Shown in pieces: positions 1-8,337 of a stretch of DNA of 64,000 nucleotides. The position numbers and the translations under genes are program-made. The notes beneath the pieces are model-generated. The model had not been told where the DNA came from. It worked only from the letters and a program-made list of their open reading frames with translations, and did not search any database. Source of the stretch: B10-G9 sp963712165 (GTDB lineage: Bacteria; Chloroflexota; Anaerolineae; Anaerolineales; UBA11858); contig CAVQGY010000002.1 of the NCBI GenBank assembly GCA_963712165.1, positions 1,233,980 to 1,297,979 of the forward strand. The letters are read 5' to 3'. Each line of letters starts with the position of its first letter. The first letter of the stretch is position 1.

Positions 1-468
1 ATAGACATCAAAAGTGCTTAGCTTGATAGGATCGCCTACCCGCCCCCAGTGGACGGGAACAGGCCGGTTACCGTATTGGGCCATGGTGCCAATATAAACA
101 AGCTTGACCCGGTCGGGATCGGGCTGAGCCTTGATGGCTCTGACGATATTCTGGGCGGCACCGACGTTAACTTTCATGGTCAGTTCAGGCCGGGTATCAG
201 CAAAAGGAGATACTATCCCTCCCACATGGAGGACGATATCTGTCCCGCCAATGGCGGCAAGTACATCGTTATAATTGGTCAAGTCTCCCCAGAGCACAGA
301 CAGGCCCCGTTTTTGGAAAGGAGCGAGTATCTTGCGATCGCGGGGAGTATCAAGGGCCAGGGCTGTGACCTGGAATCGGTCCAGGCGTTGGAATAGCTCT
401 GCCAGAGTGGCCTGGCCCATATTGCCGGAGGCGCCGGTAAGTAATACAGTTTTTCGGGAAAGTGGCAT
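1..468 (-). CDS. NAD-dependent epimerase/dehydratase, extended SDR family (partial, C-terminus off the window)
   Basis: Reading the minus strand from an ATG at 468 gives an open frame to the window edge (156 codons, no stop). The N-terminus has the Rossmann signature TGASGNMG around residues 11-18, an acidic position in the GDL segment near residue 62, and a conserved VGGI-type loop near residue 83, all typical of extended short-chain dehydrogenases that bind NAD(P) and act on nucleotide sugars or related ketones. A YIGTMAQYG segment near residue 126 precedes the point where the catalytic YxxxK would lie, which is beyond the window, so activity and substrate cannot be judged. The start is the first ATG and fits family N-termini. 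Cytosolic enzyme; substrate unknown. Confidence 0.8.
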   Translation of the reverse strand, partial: MPLSRKTVLLTGASGNMGQATLAELFQRLDRFQVTALALDTPRDRKILAPFQKRGLSVLWGDLTNYNDVLAAIGGTDIVLHVGGIVSPFADTRPELTMKVNVGAAQNIVRAIKAQPDPDRVKLVYIGTMAQYGNRPVPVHWGRVGDPIKLSTFDVY

Positions 469-954
469 AGTTTCAGCAGGATCGCTTAATGATCAGTAAT
501 CAGATTTGATGTACATTGATTATCTAGGGAAGGGGGAGAAAGGACAATCGGGGGGAGGTGTGTGGTGACAGAAATGATGACAGGAGTCATCCCCCAGGAT
601 GGTATTTGTGATTGGATTAATGGAATCAAAGATTGAAGATTGAAAATTGAAAATAATAAATTCAAGATTGGTATAAAGAGTGAAATGATCAGGGATTAGT
701 AACTATTCCCGCGCAGGAGTGCTTAGCTTGGTCGGGTCTGGGTGGATTGAGGAGGTGCAGATCCTGGTCTGGTAATCGTAAGTAAATATTCCCAGGAAGT
801 TTTGAGCCCCTTACGCGCCCCCAGCAGGCTCTCAATCACCCAGTCACATAGTTCCAGTTCCCTGAGTGGGGGCTCTCGAGGTATAAGCAGGGCCGCAGCC
901 GAAAGGGCGGAATAAAGGAAAGTAACCGTCAGCCAGTTCCTGGCAGCTGGGTTT
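469..954. other. Non-coding stretch with an A/T-rich direct-repeat tract
   Basis: No convincing gene. Bases 630-660 are a tract of GATTGAA/GAAAATTGA units that recurs elsewhere in the window (near 4065-4100, opposite strand, and 31775-31800). On the minus strand about 955-770 there is a 70-codon open frame directly behind the CAAX protease stop, in another frame and without a plausible start; it contains hydrophobic and then charged stretches and may be a decayed gene tail. This is weak evidence only. Confidence 0.4.
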
Positions 955-1686
955 CTACGGGAAAACCAGCGGGATGGCCATGAGGGTATCCCCTACCAGG
1001 TTAACCAGGATGTGCCCGATGATCCCGATCCAGATATTCTTTTTCCACCACACCGCATAATACATGGGCAGCATGGCGACGATCCGGACCAGCACCAGCC
1101 AGGGGGACCAGATATGGTAGGAGGCAAATAAGATGATCCCGATCAGGGGAGTCCACCACCCCAGATTCGGCATGCGGGGCAGCAAGTAACCCCGGAAATA
1201 GAGCTCTTCTAACAGAGGGCCTAGAAAAGTGGCAAAAAGGATGCCCAGGACCCAGGTGGCGATCACGACAGGCCTGGAATAAGCTCCTGCGGTCAGGTAA
1301 TAACCCAGGTCGAGCCATTCCGGCAGCCGGGTAAAAAAGGTTTTTTGGAGAGGGTCGACCAGTGCTGCCCGGGCAACCAGGAAGACCAGGAAAGTCCAGA
1401 TTACCGAGCCGACGATCAAAAGGGCCATCTGCCAGGCGGGGACTGGCTCCAGGAATCGAATCACTTCCCGGAAGTGGGTTGAGCGCCTGGCTTTTTTCTC
1501 TCGCAGCAGGGGGATGACGATGAAAAGGGGAAAGAGGACCAGCACAGTAGCCGCGTAAAAACCCAGCATGGCAGGTAAACCATTCTTGTGAAAGAAGGTT
1601 CCCAGGAAGACGAATGCCAGTGCGGTCAGCAGTCCTGGCAGCAGGTGGAGAAGGATTTGTTGGGGCAGGTGGATGTGATCTTTCAA
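955..1686 (-). CDS. CPBP family intramembrane glutamic endopeptidase (CAAX protease-like)
   Basis: A 243-aa integral membrane protein with about six to eight hydrophobic segments. The Abi/CPBP signature is present in order: EELYFRGYL at about residues 160-168 (catalytic Glu pair and Arg), FASYHIW near 190 and a late IGHILVNLVGD segment near 225-235. In bacteria these proteases process prenylated or other membrane-embedded substrates, or serve in peptide maturation and immunity; no bacteriocin gene is nearby. Translation appears to start at a TTG (1686) preceded at good spacing by AGGAG. It lies 29 nt behind the alpha/beta hydrolase gene on the same strand and is probably co-transcribed with it, next to a divergent PadR repressor. 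Confidence 0.85.
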   Translation of the reverse strand: MKDHIHLPQQILLHLLPGLLTALAFVFLGTFFHKNGLPAMLGFYAATVLVLFPLFIVIPLLREKKARRSTHFREVIRFLEPVPAWQMALLIVGSVIWTFLVFLVARAALVDPLQKTFFTRLPEWLDLGYYLTAGAYSRPVVIATWVLGILFATFLGPLLEELYFRGYLLPRMPNLGWWTPLIGIILFASYHIWSPWLVLVRIVAMLPMYYAVWWKKNIWIGIIGHILVNLVGDTLMAIPLVFP

Positions 1687-1715
1687 CTTGATCTCCTATA
1701 AATTGATATTCTTGG

Positions 1716-2594
1716 TTAACTCGCCAGTAAGAAGTGGGCGATTTCATCGAGGGTAACCCGAGATTCCCGGAAGGGGAATATGGGCCAGGCATGGATCAGG
1801 CCTTCACCGATCTTCCACTCTACTCGCGTAGCCCTGGACCTTTCGATCTTATCAATAAGGGACATGCAGTCCGGGTAGAAAACTTCCTCACTCCCAAAGA
1901 TTAACATGATTTCTCCCAGGTCGTTTAGATCACCATAAAGGGGAGAAAGCAGGGGATCTTTAAGGTCATGATTTCCCGAGTAGAGCAAAGCTGCATGTTT
2001 TAGCCCTTCCAGAGGGAGGATCTGCTCTCGAATATCATATGCAGGTAGATCCGGATGGCTCATGCTCAGATCCAACCAGGGTGAGATCAGGACTGTTCTG
2101 CCAGGCAAAGGACTGGATCCCTGATCCCGAAGGGTCTGGAGGAACGCCAGGGCCAAACCGCCTCCTGCTGAGTCGCCCATCAGGCAGAATTCCTGGTCAG
2201 GAAATCTACCTAACAGCTCGAGATAGGCTTTATGGGCCAGGTCGTGGGTGACCTTGAAGGTATGTTCCGGGCTTTTTGGATAATCGATCAACGTGACTGA
2301 CAGCCCATATTTGCTCACCAGCTTCTCGGCGAATTGGCGGTGAAAGGTTGTCGCTTCCAGCAGATAGGCTCCGCCGGGGAGGTAGATCACATGTTTTGCC
2401 CCAGGGGTTTTCCCGGGAATGGTCAAGAGCCGAAATCCACCTACCACCCAGGCTTCTGGTTTAAGGGACCTATTGACCTTTTGAGGGTCCAGCGACCTGG
2501 TTCCGCGGGGAGGATTCAGGAATAGGCGCATTACCTGCTGTCTGGCTCTGGCAAACTTTAAGACCCTGAGGATGAAATTGGGATCCTGGCTCAT
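1716..2594 (-). CDS. Alpha/beta hydrolase, HSL-like esterase/lipase
   Basis: 292 aa. The oxyanion-hole segment LPGGAYL (about residue 70) replaces the classical HGGG motif, and the nucleophile elbow GDSAGGGLA (about 140) gives the catalytic Ser. A late acidic residue in EEVFYPD and the His of IHAWP complete the triad, so the enzyme should be active on a carboxylic ester; substrate unknown. No signal peptide is evident, so it is probably cytosolic. It is followed by the CAAX-type protease in a likely two-gene operon. The region upstream holds the PadR operator, so the hydrolase may be controlled by that regulator. Confidence 0.85.
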   Translation of the reverse strand: MSQDPNFILRVLKFARARQQVMRLFLNPPRGTRSLDPQKVNRSLKPEAWVVGGFRLLTIPGKTPGAKHVIYLPGGAYLLEATTFHRQFAEKLVSKYGLSVTLIDYPKSPEHTFKVTHDLAHKAYLELLGRFPDQEFCLMGDSAGGGLALAFLQTLRDQGSSPLPGRTVLISPWLDLSMSHPDLPAYDIREQILPLEGLKHAALLYSGNHDLKDPLLSPLYGDLNDLGEIMLIFGSEEVFYPDCMSLIDKIERSRATRVEWKIGEGLIHAWPIFPFRESRVTLDEIAHFLLAS

Positions 2595-2727
2595 ATATTG
2601 CCCTCACTATACATCTGAGTATTGTACACCCTGCGGTAGGTGGTAGTGACATGAACAGAAAGGGTAAAGTGGATGCAGGTCTCCTGACCTTAAAGTCTCC
2701 GAAGTTGACAAATCCCAATAGTTCGGA

Positions 2728-2764
2728 TTGACACGAACATATGTTAATGATAACATATGTTCGT
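2728..2764 (+). promoter_or_regulatory. padR promoter with embedded perfect palindromic operator
   Basis: A -35 box TTGACA (2728-2733), 17 nt, and a -10 TAACAT (2751-2756) lie upstream of padR. A perfect inverted repeat with 14-bp arms (2733-2746 and 2751-2764, four-base centre ATGA) fills the spacer and covers the -10. PadR repressors bind such palindromes, so autorepression is the likely role. The same site lies 139 bp from the divergent hydrolase start and could control it too. Confidence 0.8.
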
Positions 2765-2790
2765 AATAACCTAATGGGAAGGAGTATAAT

Positions 2791-3339
2791 ATGTCCATCA
2801 AATATGTCATTCTAGGTTTCATCAACTGGCAGGCGATGACCGGGTATGATCTCAAGAAGATCATTGCCGCATCGGAAACCCTTCCCTGGTCTGCGAATAA
2901 TAACCAGATTTACCGGGCCCTGGTCCAGCTTCATGAGGATAAATGGGTCACAAAAACTATTGAGGACCAGGAGGGAGCTCCAGATCGCCATATTTATCAG
3001 ATTACAGAAATTGGGCAGGGTGCACTGAAAGATTGGGTCCAGACACCTCCAGGACCCCCTCAGAGCAAAAAAGAATTCCTGCACCAGCTGATGTGGGCTG
3101 ACTGCCTGACCGGAGAGCAGATCGATCTATTGCTCGCCAATTATCTGGATGAGGTTAATAATAAGGTCTTTTTACTGAGGGTCCAGGCTGACCGCAAACT
3201 GGACCAGCCAGGCCGCAGTAAGCGCGAAGTTTTTCTGTGGGAGAAGATCTATCAGAACTGGATCCAGCAGTACGAGACTGAAGGGAGCTGGGTTCGTGAG
3301 ACTCGGCGAGAATTGGCTTTACGAGCTGACCGCTGGTAG
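2791..3339 (+). CDS. PadR family transcriptional regulator
   Basis: 182 aa with the N-terminal PadR winged helix (residues about 1-85: KYVILGFINW start, MTGYDLKK turn, IYRALVQLHEDKWV recognition/wing region) and a C-terminal helical dimerisation domain of the Vir-like type. PadR proteins are ligand-responsive repressors of detoxification, efflux or envelope genes. A GGAAGGAG ribosome site sits just upstream of the ATG. A perfect palindrome overlaps its promoter, which implies autoregulation. The divergent neighbours are a hydrolase and a CAAX-type protease, the best candidates for the regulon. The inducer is not deducible from sequence. Confidence 0.9.
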   Translation: MSIKYVILGFINWQAMTGYDLKKIIAASETLPWSANNNQIYRALVQLHEDKWVTKTIEDQEGAPDRHIYQITEIGQGALKDWVQTPPGPPQSKKEFLHQLMWADCLTGEQIDLLLANYLDEVNNKVFLLRVQADRKLDQPGRSKREVFLWEKIYQNWIQQYETEGSWVRETRRELALRADRW

Positions 3340-3354
3340 TGAGTCTCGATGGAT

Positions 3355-3387
3355 AACAGGGACCCTGGGGGTGATCCCTGTTTTTTT
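3355..3387 (+). terminator. Rho-independent terminator after padR
   Basis: Inverted repeat AACAGGGA (3355-3362) with TCCCTGTT (3375-3382) followed by a run of seven T residues. It lies between padR and the convergent deazaflavin oxidoreductase gene. Confidence 0.8.
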
Positions 3388-3435
3388 CCTCGGCAGGGAT
3401 GATCCACCATAACAGGAACCAGCTGATTGTTTCAT

Positions 3436-4041
3436 TTAGAGATAAGTCACCGCTCCCCAGATAGTCAGGATAAGGGCGATTAGGAGGAGCCAGATCCAGC
3501 GCAGGTCTGCGGGAAGGGGTTCGGGGCCAGGACCCTCCACTGGATCAAAGCCAAAGACATAAAGCCGATCGCGTTTGGTTATCATATCTTCCAGGTCATA
3601 CTGGATGCCATAGGACTCTAACCAGGGTTTGAAGTGGGAATCCCCCCCGGTGAGAAACATTTCCTCAGCCACCAAAGAGAACTCCTCCTGATCCTGGACC
3701 CGGTGAGCCCGGGCGGTATAACCCTTTCGCCCAACCTGGACAGTAACCTGAGGGTTTGCCAGGATATTCTTGACCCAATCTGAGCGCTTCCCCCAACCAG
3801 AACATACATAATCCTTGCCGCCAACTGAGGCGCAGCTCAGCATATTATGCCTGGGGAGTCCGCTTTTCCAACCCAGGGTAGTGAGAGCCAGCATTCTGCT
3901 GCCTCTCAGCTTGGGATGACTTAACAGCGGACCCATCCCGGTCCGCCACAATAGAAGGGGGGTCTTATATAACAGGTGGTTGAAAGTGCCTTTTTTGGGG
4001 TAAGCCATTGATCCGGTGGTTTTTTGATTGATCTGAGCCAT
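3436..4041 (-). CDS. Nitroreductase/deazaflavin-dependent oxidoreductase family protein with C-terminal membrane anchor
   Basis: 201 aa. The central region (about residues 45-135) has the split beta-barrel pattern of the DUF385 family: LTTLGWKSG, a GGKDYVCSGWG strand, and WVKNILANPQVTV. This family binds coenzyme F420 (or FMN/haem) and reduces quinones, nitro compounds or enones. The last 20 residues form a single hydrophobic helix (WLLLIALILTIWG), so the protein is probably tail-anchored. The ATG at 4041 follows AGGAGG at ideal spacing. F420 use is inferred from the family; no F420 biosynthesis gene is in the window. Confidence 0.8.
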   Translation of the reverse strand: MAQINQKTTGSMAYPKKGTFNHLLYKTPLLLWRTGMGPLLSHPKLRGSRMLALTTLGWKSGLPRHNMLSCASVGGKDYVCSGWGKRSDWVKNILANPQVTVQVGRKGYTARAHRVQDQEEFSLVAEEMFLTGGDSHFKPWLESYGIQYDLEDMITKRDRLYVFGFDPVEGPGPEPLPADLRWIWLLLIALILTIWGAVTYL

Positions 4042-4141
4042 ATTATCCTCCTGAAGTGATGAGGAATAATCTTCAATTATTAATCTTCAATCTTCAATCG
4101 TTGCTTGAGTTCCTCGAGAGGATAGCGATTATTTTCTCCCT

Positions 4142-4840
4142 TCAGATGTTCAGTGTATTTCTACCTGGAATCATCCTCTGGATTTTATCGATCGGAAATG
4201 GTTTGCCATGTCCTGGATAGATGGTCTTTGCTCCCTGGTCCAGGAGGAGAGTCCAGCTCTTCCAGAGCTGATCGAGATCATCGGCAAATATGGGATGGTT
4301 CGGGCTCAACCGGAAAGGTGGGGCATTATGGGTCATGCAGCCGACAAAAGCATCACCATTGTCCAGCAAAACACTTAGAGATCCCTGAGTATGCCCGGGT
4401 GTGTAGAGAATCCTTCCCGGAATACCGTAAGCTTCCAGGGGCATTCCCTCATCGCCTATTACCAGATCTGGCTCGATGCCAGGATAATGGAGAGTTTTTC
4501 CCATCGGCTTCAGCAGGGCGAATCCTATCTTGCCCAGGGTTGAAGCGGGTGTTGGCAGGGAGGAAATTCCCGTAGTGAGCATTTCCTTTTCTGTATGATG
4601 AATAGCGACACTTGCGCCAGTCAGTTCTTTAACTCCTGCAGCTGCACCGGCGTGATCAAAATGAGCATGGGTGATGATCACCAGGTTGACATCACCGGGA
4701 TCAATGGGGATGGAATTGAACCAGGTTTTAATCGTAGGCAAGGAAATGGATGGTCCGACATCGACCATGATTACCCCCTCAGCTTTGATCAAGTATATGT
4801 AATTTATGCCCAATCGTTTTTGATAGATTTCTACTGCCAT
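4142..4840 (-). CDS. MBL-fold metallo-hydrolase
   Basis: About 232 aa. Metal-binding motif HAHFDHAGA lies near residue 60, GHTQGS supplies a further His, the CMTHN segment an acid/His position and PGHGKP the last His, so the binuclear zinc site is intact. The protein resembles generic glyoxalase-II/lactonase-like hydrolases; substrate is unknown. I place the start at the ATG (4840) preceded by GGAGG at 5 nt rather than at the adjacent upstream TTG. Genes on both sides are on the same strand but separated by about 60-100 nt, so coupling is uncertain. Confidence 0.85.
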   Translation of the reverse strand: MAVEIYQKRLGINYIYLIKAEGVIMVDVGPSISLPTIKTWFNSIPIDPGDVNLVIITHAHFDHAGAAAGVKELTGASVAIHHTEKEMLTTGISSLPTPASTLGKIGFALLKPMGKTLHYPGIEPDLVIGDEGMPLEAYGIPGRILYTPGHTQGSLSVLLDNGDAFVGCMTHNAPPFRLSPNHPIFADDLDQLWKSWTLLLDQGAKTIYPGHGKPFPIDKIQRMIPGRNTLNI

Positions 4841-4903
4841 CAATTCCTCCAGATGGGATTGGATTTCAGGAAAACCTGACGGATAATGAGATATGGGAAA
4901 ATG

Positions 4904-5659
4904 CTATTTATAAAGATCAAAGACCAGGAAGTGGCACATGCGCAGATCATCCTCAAAATGGGTATCCTTGTGGATCGCTTCCGGGCTTGGGGCAGGTTCG
5001 ATCAGGTCCTGGATGATAAATCCAGCCTCGGTGATGGCCCGGTAGTAGCTGCTCAATGTGCGGTGGAAACCAATCGGATTGTCTTCCGATTCCGGGTCCA
5101 ACCTCATCTCAACCGGTCGCTCGTCAAAGTAGTTATCTATCTTCCAGTGCAGCTTCTTTCCTTCCTCATCCCGGACCCAGCCCCCATCCGAAGTAAAGCA
5201 GGGATGAGTGAAGGCCAAAAAGAGCCTTCCCGCAGGCCTCAGGACCCGGTGCAGTTCCTGCAGGGCAGCCTGGTACTCCGGCACGTCTTGCAGGGCCAGC
5301 AGTGAGACGATCAAGTCAAAACTGGATTCTTTGATAGGGTCGAGTCTTGCCAGATTGAGGTGGTTGTAAACAACTCCGAGGTCGTTTGGGGTGCGCTCCC
5401 GGGCAATTTCCAGCAGCTTTTTTGAATAATCGATGCCTGTCACCCGGGCGCCGCACTCGGCCATCAGCCGGCTCAGAAAACCTTCCCCGCAGCCGGCATC
5501 CAGGACCTCCAGGCCCCTGATCTCCCCCAGCCATTCCAGAACCCGGGGAGTGAGCAGGACTTCCTTATTCCGGTCCCCCCAGCGGCCGCAGTTCGCGGCA
5601 ATTTTTTCCGCGTTTAGATCCCATCCCTGAATGACTTCTTCAGCTGAAAGGTTCGCCAT
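4904..5659 (-). CDS. Class I SAM-dependent methyltransferase
   Basis: 251 aa. Motif I is LDAGCGEGFLSRL (about residues 54-66), followed by the acidic VTGIDYS loop that binds the ribose of S-adenosylmethionine and a LVSLLALQDV motif-IV region near 120. The C-terminal part (FHRTLSSYYRAITEAGF) matches the UbiE/Methyltransf_11 group acting on small molecules. Substrate is unknown. Its start is preceded by an AAGGAG site. Neighbours give no pathway clue. Confidence 0.85.
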   Translation of the reverse strand: MANLSAEEVIQGWDLNAEKIAANCGRWGDRNKEVLLTPRVLEWLGEIRGLEVLDAGCGEGFLSRLMAECGARVTGIDYSKKLLEIARERTPNDLGVVYNHLNLARLDPIKESSFDLIVSLLALQDVPEYQAALQELHRVLRPAGRLFLAFTHPCFTSDGGWVRDEEGKKLHWKIDNYFDERPVEMRLDPESEDNPIGFHRTLSSYYRAITEAGFIIQDLIEPAPSPEAIHKDTHFEDDLRMCHFLVFDLYK

Positions 5660-5809
5660 CGCCTGGCTCCTTTTCGTGTGGAAATAATCATGATCTATCA
5701 GATTATTATAAACCGCTCGGGGTCTTTCCTTTCATATAGAAGGGAGGGGTCAGGTTTCACTTTTCTGGATAAAAAAATTGATAACCAGCTCCGACCTTCC
5801 CGTCTCAGT

Positions 5810-6310
5810 TTAATTATCGAGGCTGGGCAGGAATCCCTCCAGGTCTTTGATGAAACTCAAGACCCGGCTCTCGATCTCCGCAGTCAATCCTTTCAGGTCG
5901 CTGAAATCCGGGTCCTCGACAATGATATGGTCAAGGATGGCATCCACCCCCTTGCCCTGGGGAGTGAGGTGGTAGCGATCCCAACCACTGGCATGGATCT
6001 GGTTCCAAACCTTGGCCTGGATCTGTTTATTTCGGGCTGCCAGCCAGACTTCAAAGCGGAAATCCACGTGAGGAAATACAACGGCGATCTTCAGCTGTCT
6101 AGACTCCAGGAAATCCGGCACGATAGCGAAGTAAGTCATGTCCATATAACCGTAGTAGATATTCCCGGGAACTGAGAAATCTGGATGTTCTTTTTCGAAG
6201 TAGGTTCGCAGCTCCCCGAAATAAGCCATCAATCCCTGGTAGGCTTGGATGATGTGGCCTTCCTGGAGTTGGCCTTTGTAAATCTGCATGGATTCGGTAA
6301 GGGAGTTCAT
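5810..6310 (-). CDS. DUF7000-like small cytosolic protein
   Basis: 166 aa without signal peptide or membrane segment. The N-terminus (SMQIYKGQLQEGHIIQAYQ) and aromatic-rich middle (GYMDMTYFAIVPDFL, FPHVDFRFEVWLAARNK) resemble a small family of conserved hypothetical proteins known as DUF7000, for which no biochemical function is established. Start is an ATG with AAGGA upstream. It is followed on the same strand by no close gene and preceded, 27 nt away, by the end of the toroid-fold protein gene, so the two may be co-transcribed. Confidence 0.6.
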   Translation of the reverse strand: MNSLTESMQIYKGQLQEGHIIQAYQGLMAYFGELRTYFEKEHPDFSVPGNIYYGYMDMTYFAIVPDFLESRQLKIAVVFPHVDFRFEVWLAARNKQIQAKVWNQIHASGWDRYHLTPQGKGVDAILDHIIVEDPDFSDLKGLTAEIESRVLSFIKDLEGFLPSLDN

Positions 6311-6337
6311 ATAAAATTCCTTTCTTCTACCTGGTCT

Positions 6338-7315
6338 CTATCTCCGAATGGGGAGGGGAAAGGGAACTAATTCCGGCCTGTAGGCTTTCAATACTCGCAG
6401 AGCTCGCAGGGTGTTCCAGCGACTGGGGCCGCCGGTCTTTTCCATCTCGAAATGGACCTGTCCCTGGTGTTTTGCCTGGACTGGCCAGGTTCCGTCTGGC
6501 CGGCGTTTATTGACCAGCACATCCAGGGCATCATCCATCCGGGAATCATAAACTGCACCCACATCCTGGAAATGGCATAAAGCTCGCAGAATATCATATC
6601 GCCAGCGGGAAGGGTAGGAGATCATAAGGAATCTCTTGTCAATGATCTCGCCTGTGCGATGGGAGCGGAAGAGCTGGTGTTGAAGCAGGAATTCTCTGGC
6701 TTTCTCCGCCGTGGCCAGCAGGGGTTGGATCATATAGGTATAGCCATTTGCATAGTATTCCTGGATCCCTTCCAGGACTGAAATTGTAGTATGAACTGAG
6801 CTGTGGACCACAGTGAACCGGTTAGCTTCGCAGTTGAATCCGCCATCGGGCAGCTGGTCCTGCAAGAGCTGGTCAATGATCGACTGCAAATCCACTTCCG
6901 GGGCACCAAAGTATGAGGCATAGTTCAGGAACATGCCGTTTACACAGAGATCGCTTTGAATGGTTGCCGGGCTGAGCATGATCCCACCGTCCGGCGCTTT
7001 GAGATTGGCCAGAACCTGTGTAATCGATTCCCGGATCTGAGGTTGATCGGGTGAGATAGCCAGATTCTTCAGGTCCAGCAGGGTATAGTGGGTCGAGATC
7101 CACTTGGGCTGGTAAAAACGGTCGCCCCAATGTCCTTCGGGTTTACGCTGGCTCAGGTAGCGGGCACCCCAACCTTCGCGGGCTATCCTTTCCTGAAGAT
7201 CGGGCCGTTGGTTCCCCAGCAGATCCCGGCAGGTCTGATACTGGATGGAAACATCACCTTCCAGCAGCCAGGAGATCAGTGGATCTGGAATTGAAGTTGT
7301 GGTTCTTTGATTCAT
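6338..7315 (-). CDS. Prenyltransferase/squalene-cyclase-like alpha-toroid protein
   Basis: 325 aa of repeated helical pairs with glycine-containing turns of QW-like type: KPEGHWGDRFY (near 55), APDGGIM (about 110), LPDGGFN (about 155) and RPDGTWP (about 275). This is the alpha/alpha toroid seen in squalene cyclases and prenyltransferase beta subunits. The DxDD protonation motif of true cyclases is not seen, so a scaffold or unknown enzyme is more likely than a terpene cyclase. No signal peptide. A short palindrome with arms GTTATAA/TTATAAC (7339-7357) overlaps a likely -10 TATAAT 35 nt before the start. Co-transcription with the downstream DUF7000-like gene is plausible. Confidence 0.7.
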   Translation of the reverse strand: MNQRTTTSIPDPLISWLLEGDVSIQYQTCRDLLGNQRPDLQERIAREGWGARYLSQRKPEGHWGDRFYQPKWISTHYTLLDLKNLAISPDQPQIRESITQVLANLKAPDGGIMLSPATIQSDLCVNGMFLNYASYFGAPEVDLQSIIDQLLQDQLPDGGFNCEANRFTVVHSSVHTTISVLEGIQEYYANGYTYMIQPLLATAEKAREFLLQHQLFRSHRTGEIIDKRFLMISYPSRWRYDILRALCHFQDVGAVYDSRMDDALDVLVNKRRPDGTWPVQAKHQGQVHFEMEKTGGPSRWNTLRALRVLKAYRPELVPFPLPIRR

Positions 7316-7338
7316 AATGATGGCAGGCTTGGATTGGA

Positions 7339-7357
7339 GTTATAAAGTTATTATAAC
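7339..7357 (-). promoter_or_regulatory. Short palindrome over a putative -10 box
   Basis: Arms GTTATAA (7339-7345) and TTATAAC (7351-7357) with a 5-nt centre; the minus-strand TATAAT at 7355-7350 lies inside. It is upstream of the toroid-fold gene. The -35 is poor, so an activator or repressor site is possible but unproven. Confidence 0.35.
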
Positions 7358-7474
7358 GGATAGTCAGGGGTGGCAGGACCAGGCAGATGAGCTCAGGATT
7401 ATTGGCTGCCTTGTAATGATTTTCCCCCTGAAAGGCTATTGTGCTGCATCTGGGTTAATCTGCCTGGCACCAGC

Positions 7475-8257
7475 TCAGTCCTGGTTGAAGTCCCCTAATT
7501 CAACATAAAACCAATCATCTCCAGTCAGGGCGTAAAAGGCTACCATGTTCTCAGCCGGGATTGGATTCAGGGAAGATGCGCTGCAGCAACCGTAGTGAAG
7601 TATTTCGTCATACGGCAGGTTTGTTTCCTTCCCATCATAGCTGTACCCCAGCCCATCTTCCCGCTGGTAGAAATAGAAAGGTTTACCCCCCAGCAGTTGG
7701 AACCCAAAGGCATCCTGATAATTGAGGGATTCATTTAGCAGCTCTCCGTCCAGGTAGATCCGACCCTGCCAGTTTTCTTCATCCGCGTAAAGGACCTCTA
7801 AAGACCAGTGGTCTGAATAGCTCCACAAGCCCTGGAGGGGCAAAGCCGGGGAGGGCAGGCCCGCATCCACGCTGAAGATCTCCTCATCTCCCCTAAGTAA
7901 GGTTGCGATTTGACGGAATGCTTCCGTGGTGGAAGTGCTCAGGACCGCGGTCAGCTCCTGGCCGGGCCCAAGAGAGTTCGTTCTGGGATAGAAGTCTCCG
8001 TCTTCCTGATAATAATTGTTGTAGACGGTTCGCTCCCGTTCCTCCTGGTGTTTCTCGATCACCTCCTCCTGCGTGGAGCCGATCGGCAGGAATGTTCCCC
8101 TATCGGAGTCCGGCGGACCCTGCAGGGGGTTTTCATCGAGGGTTAATGCCGATCCTGATGATACGGAATATGCTTGACAAGCACTGCTCATCTGAATCAA
8201 ACACAGGGTTAGAAGGAGCCCCGACCAGATACGAATGGATTTTTGCATTGCTCTCAT
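7475..8257 (-). CDS. Predicted lipoprotein of unknown function
   Basis: About 260 aa. A positively charged start, hydrophobic core (SGLLLTLCLIQ) and MSSAC lipobox near residue 26 predict a lipoprotein exported and acylated at Cys. The mature part is acidic and aromatic-rich (EDGDFYPRTNSLGPG; repeated YxYD/YFYQ turns) with no domain I recognise. The chosen ATG (8257) has GAGGAG at good spacing; the GTG three codons earlier is too close to it. It lies 80 nt downstream of another lipoprotein of similar style on the same strand, so they are probably an operon acting at the cell surface. Confidence 0.65.
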   Translation of the reverse strand: MRAMQKSIRIWSGLLLTLCLIQMSSACQAYSVSSGSALTLDENPLQGPPDSDRGTFLPIGSTQEEVIEKHQEERERTVYNNYYQEDGDFYPRTNSLGPGQELTAVLSTSTTEAFRQIATLLRGDEEIFSVDAGLPSPALPLQGLWSYSDHWSLEVLYADEENWQGRIYLDGELLNESLNYQDAFGFQLLGGKPFYFYQREDGLGYSYDGKETNLPYDEILHYGCCSASSLNPIPAENMVAFYALTGDDWFYVELGDFNQD

Positions 8258-8337
8258 ACTTTTCACTCCTCATTTCCTGCATATATTTTAATATGATAGG
8301 ATTTTTCTTCCTGGTCAGCCTGCAAGCTGGCTTTTTG

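Noticed and set aside
780..955. Open frame behind the CAAX protease gene as a real gene
   Set aside because: No ATG/GTG/TTG with a ribosome site and no continuation; at best a relic.
1001..1792. Alternative 263-aa frame overlapping the CAAX protease and hydrolase
   Set aside because: Pro/Arg/Gly-rich shadow sequence, no domain, no ribosome site; the true genes carry full family motifs.
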